Shown: piece by piece, positions 62,860-64,000 of the stretch
Layout of the letters: every line of letters begins with the position of its first letter
Position numbering within the stretch: the first letter of the stretch is position 1
Origin: Cheilinus undulatus
Taxonomy: Eukaryota; Chordata; Actinopteri; Labriformes; Labridae
Assembly (NCBI RefSeq): GCF_018320785.1
Contig: NC_054878.1
Coordinates: 45,379,429 to 45,443,428, forward strand
Reading direction: 5' to 3'
Length of the DNA stretch: 64,000 bases
Program-made: the position numbers and the translations under genes
The notes under the pieces: generated by a model
Database searches by the model: none
Seen by the model: the letters and a program-made list of their open reading frames with translations, nothing else
Told to the model about the DNA's origin: nothing

Positions 62860-64000
62860 GTAATTAAAAAAAAAAAATTGCCGATACATTTGTGCAACAA
62901 AGCTTACAAGAGCTTGCCCACAACTTTTGGTAATTAAAAACAATACTTTAGCAAATACATTTGTGCAGCTTAGACAGACCGTAAAACAAACTGTTGAGAA
63001 CAGTTTGGTTCTATTACGACACTTTGTAAGAGTCAACTTTTGGTATTCAAGGACAAGAAAGGTCATATTTCTTTTTATGACATTATGCCAAAGTTTGTGA
63101 GCAAGTTTTGGTTATCAGAAACAAAAATATTACAGATGAATTTCTGAAATTTAAGTAGTGGAAATAAAAAAAGTTGCTAATGCTTTTTGCCTGAGTTTTG
63201 CCTGCAACAATTGAAAAAAAAAATTGCTGCCAATGTAATGGTGCTAATTAGATTTTTTTGCAGGAGTTTGCCATTAACCTCTGGTAATTAGAATAAAAAT
63301 GTTGCCAGTTTATTGGTACAATTAATTCTGCGTTCCATTTACATTGGAACTCGGATGTCCAAGCTGGGGACGACATCACACCAGAGTTAAATGTGTTCTA
63401 TTTGCTACCAGTCGGTGACTCTGGGTACTGAGGCTGCTCTGAGCTCCTGAACCAGAAAACCAAGTCTGAGGGCACATTTGTAATGATGCATCCACCTGGG
63501 AACCCCATAAGGTGCAATGCAAGAGTTTGTCTTCCAGTTCTGGTAATTAAAACAAGATATGTTAACAATTTTCTGGTAAAAGAGACAAAATTAAGGAGCT
63601 GATCTACAACTTTTGTTGAAAAAAAAAGATAAGTTGAAAATCAGTTTGCTATATTGAGGTAATTTGTAAGATTTTGTCAACTCTTTGTATTCAAAGACAA
63701 GAAACATTTTGAATCTTTTCATACAGTTTGGATGGTTTGCTGGAGTTTGGATCAATTTTTGGTCATCAGAAAACAAGAATATTGCCAATGCATTTATCCA
63801 TTTTAGACTGAGTGCACAAATAATTTGCCTGCAACTGCTGCCATTGAAAAACAAGACATGCTGCCAATGTTTTACGGCAATGCTGGGAGTGGGCAGATGT
63901 TTGCCTACAGTTACAGTTAAAATAGTTGCTAAAGTATAGTGCAATATCCACTTTATGCAGGGATTGTGCAGCCCCCTACTTTTGGAAACTAAAAACAAAA
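62860..64000. repeat. Degenerate array of about 72-bp units, runs off the right edge
   Basis: Units keyed on CTTTTGGTAATTAAAAACAA and ATTGCCAATGCATTTGTGCA recur near 62860, 62930, 63038, 63102, 63210, 63277, 63537, 63612, 63683, 63757, 63838, 63910 and 63978. A longer segment (TTTGTAAGAGTCAAC, TATTCAAGGACAAGAAA, then GTTTTGGTTATCAGAAA) near 63025-63125 recurs near 63665-63770, giving a higher-order period of about 645 bp. Confidence 0.75.

Noticed and set aside
63591-63998. 135-aa minus-strand open frame at the right edge
   Set aside because: It lies inside the 72-bp repeat array; the frame is a by-product of the repeat and has no known domain.

Overview
ORGANISM. This is nuclear DNA from a ray-finned (teleost) fish. 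Three vertebrate genes are present, interrupted by GT-AG introns. The sequence between them is AT-rich and packed with repeat types typical of teleosts: Tc1-like and hAT transposons, TA-flanked MITEs, LINE fragments and degenerate minisatellites. There are no bacterial operons, rRNA genes or CRISPR arrays, and I recognised no tRNA. GENES. All three genes lie on the minus strand, head to tail. From high to low coordinates they are klf11 (a Krueppel-like C2H2 repressor, about 29.0-36.2 kb), rrm2 (the small subunit of class I ribonucleotide reductase, 11.4-16.2 kb, complete in ten exons, 384 aa) and an lgals8-type galectin (1.7-9.5 kb, N-terminal carbohydrate-recognition domain and part of the linker; the rest should lie left of base 1). 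I rebuilt each gene exon by exon with consistent splice phases. The klf11-rrm2 pairing matches human 2p25. The galectin next to rrm2 does not: human LGALS8 is on chromosome 1. LAYOUT. 1-9.6 kb: galectin exons, with LINE remnants and a complete 544-bp MITE in introns. 9.6-11.05 kb: intergenic, with two CRE motifs upstream of the galectin. 11.05-16.4 kb: rrm2 and a CCAAT/E2F promoter. 16.4-29 kb: no coding gene recognised; it holds a MITE, a hAT-derived degenerate array, an orphan CpG/CCAAT-rich promoter-like segment near 20.1 kb, two broken Tc1-like elements and the klf11 3' flank. 29-36.7 kb: klf11, whose long first intron carries two degenerate tandem arrays, one with a higher-order period of about 407 bp. 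36.7-64 kb: no recognisable coding gene. It holds transposon remnants (including a hAT element nested in a Tc1 element and a helicase-ORF transposon), a minisatellite that switches strand at 43.4-44.6 kb, a satellite of about 105 bp at 50.7-51.3 kb, an array of about 350 bp with a strongly conserved 57-bp core at 54.6-59.7 kb, and a repeat array running off the right edge. HOW THE GENES RELATE. There is no sign that the three genes act together. klf11 is a transcriptional regulator, rrm2 supplies dNTPs in S phase and the galectin binds glycans. Their adjacency is a synteny block, not an operon. The most unusual feature of the window is the number of degenerate tandem arrays with higher-order structure. 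I found no clear new multi-gene system.
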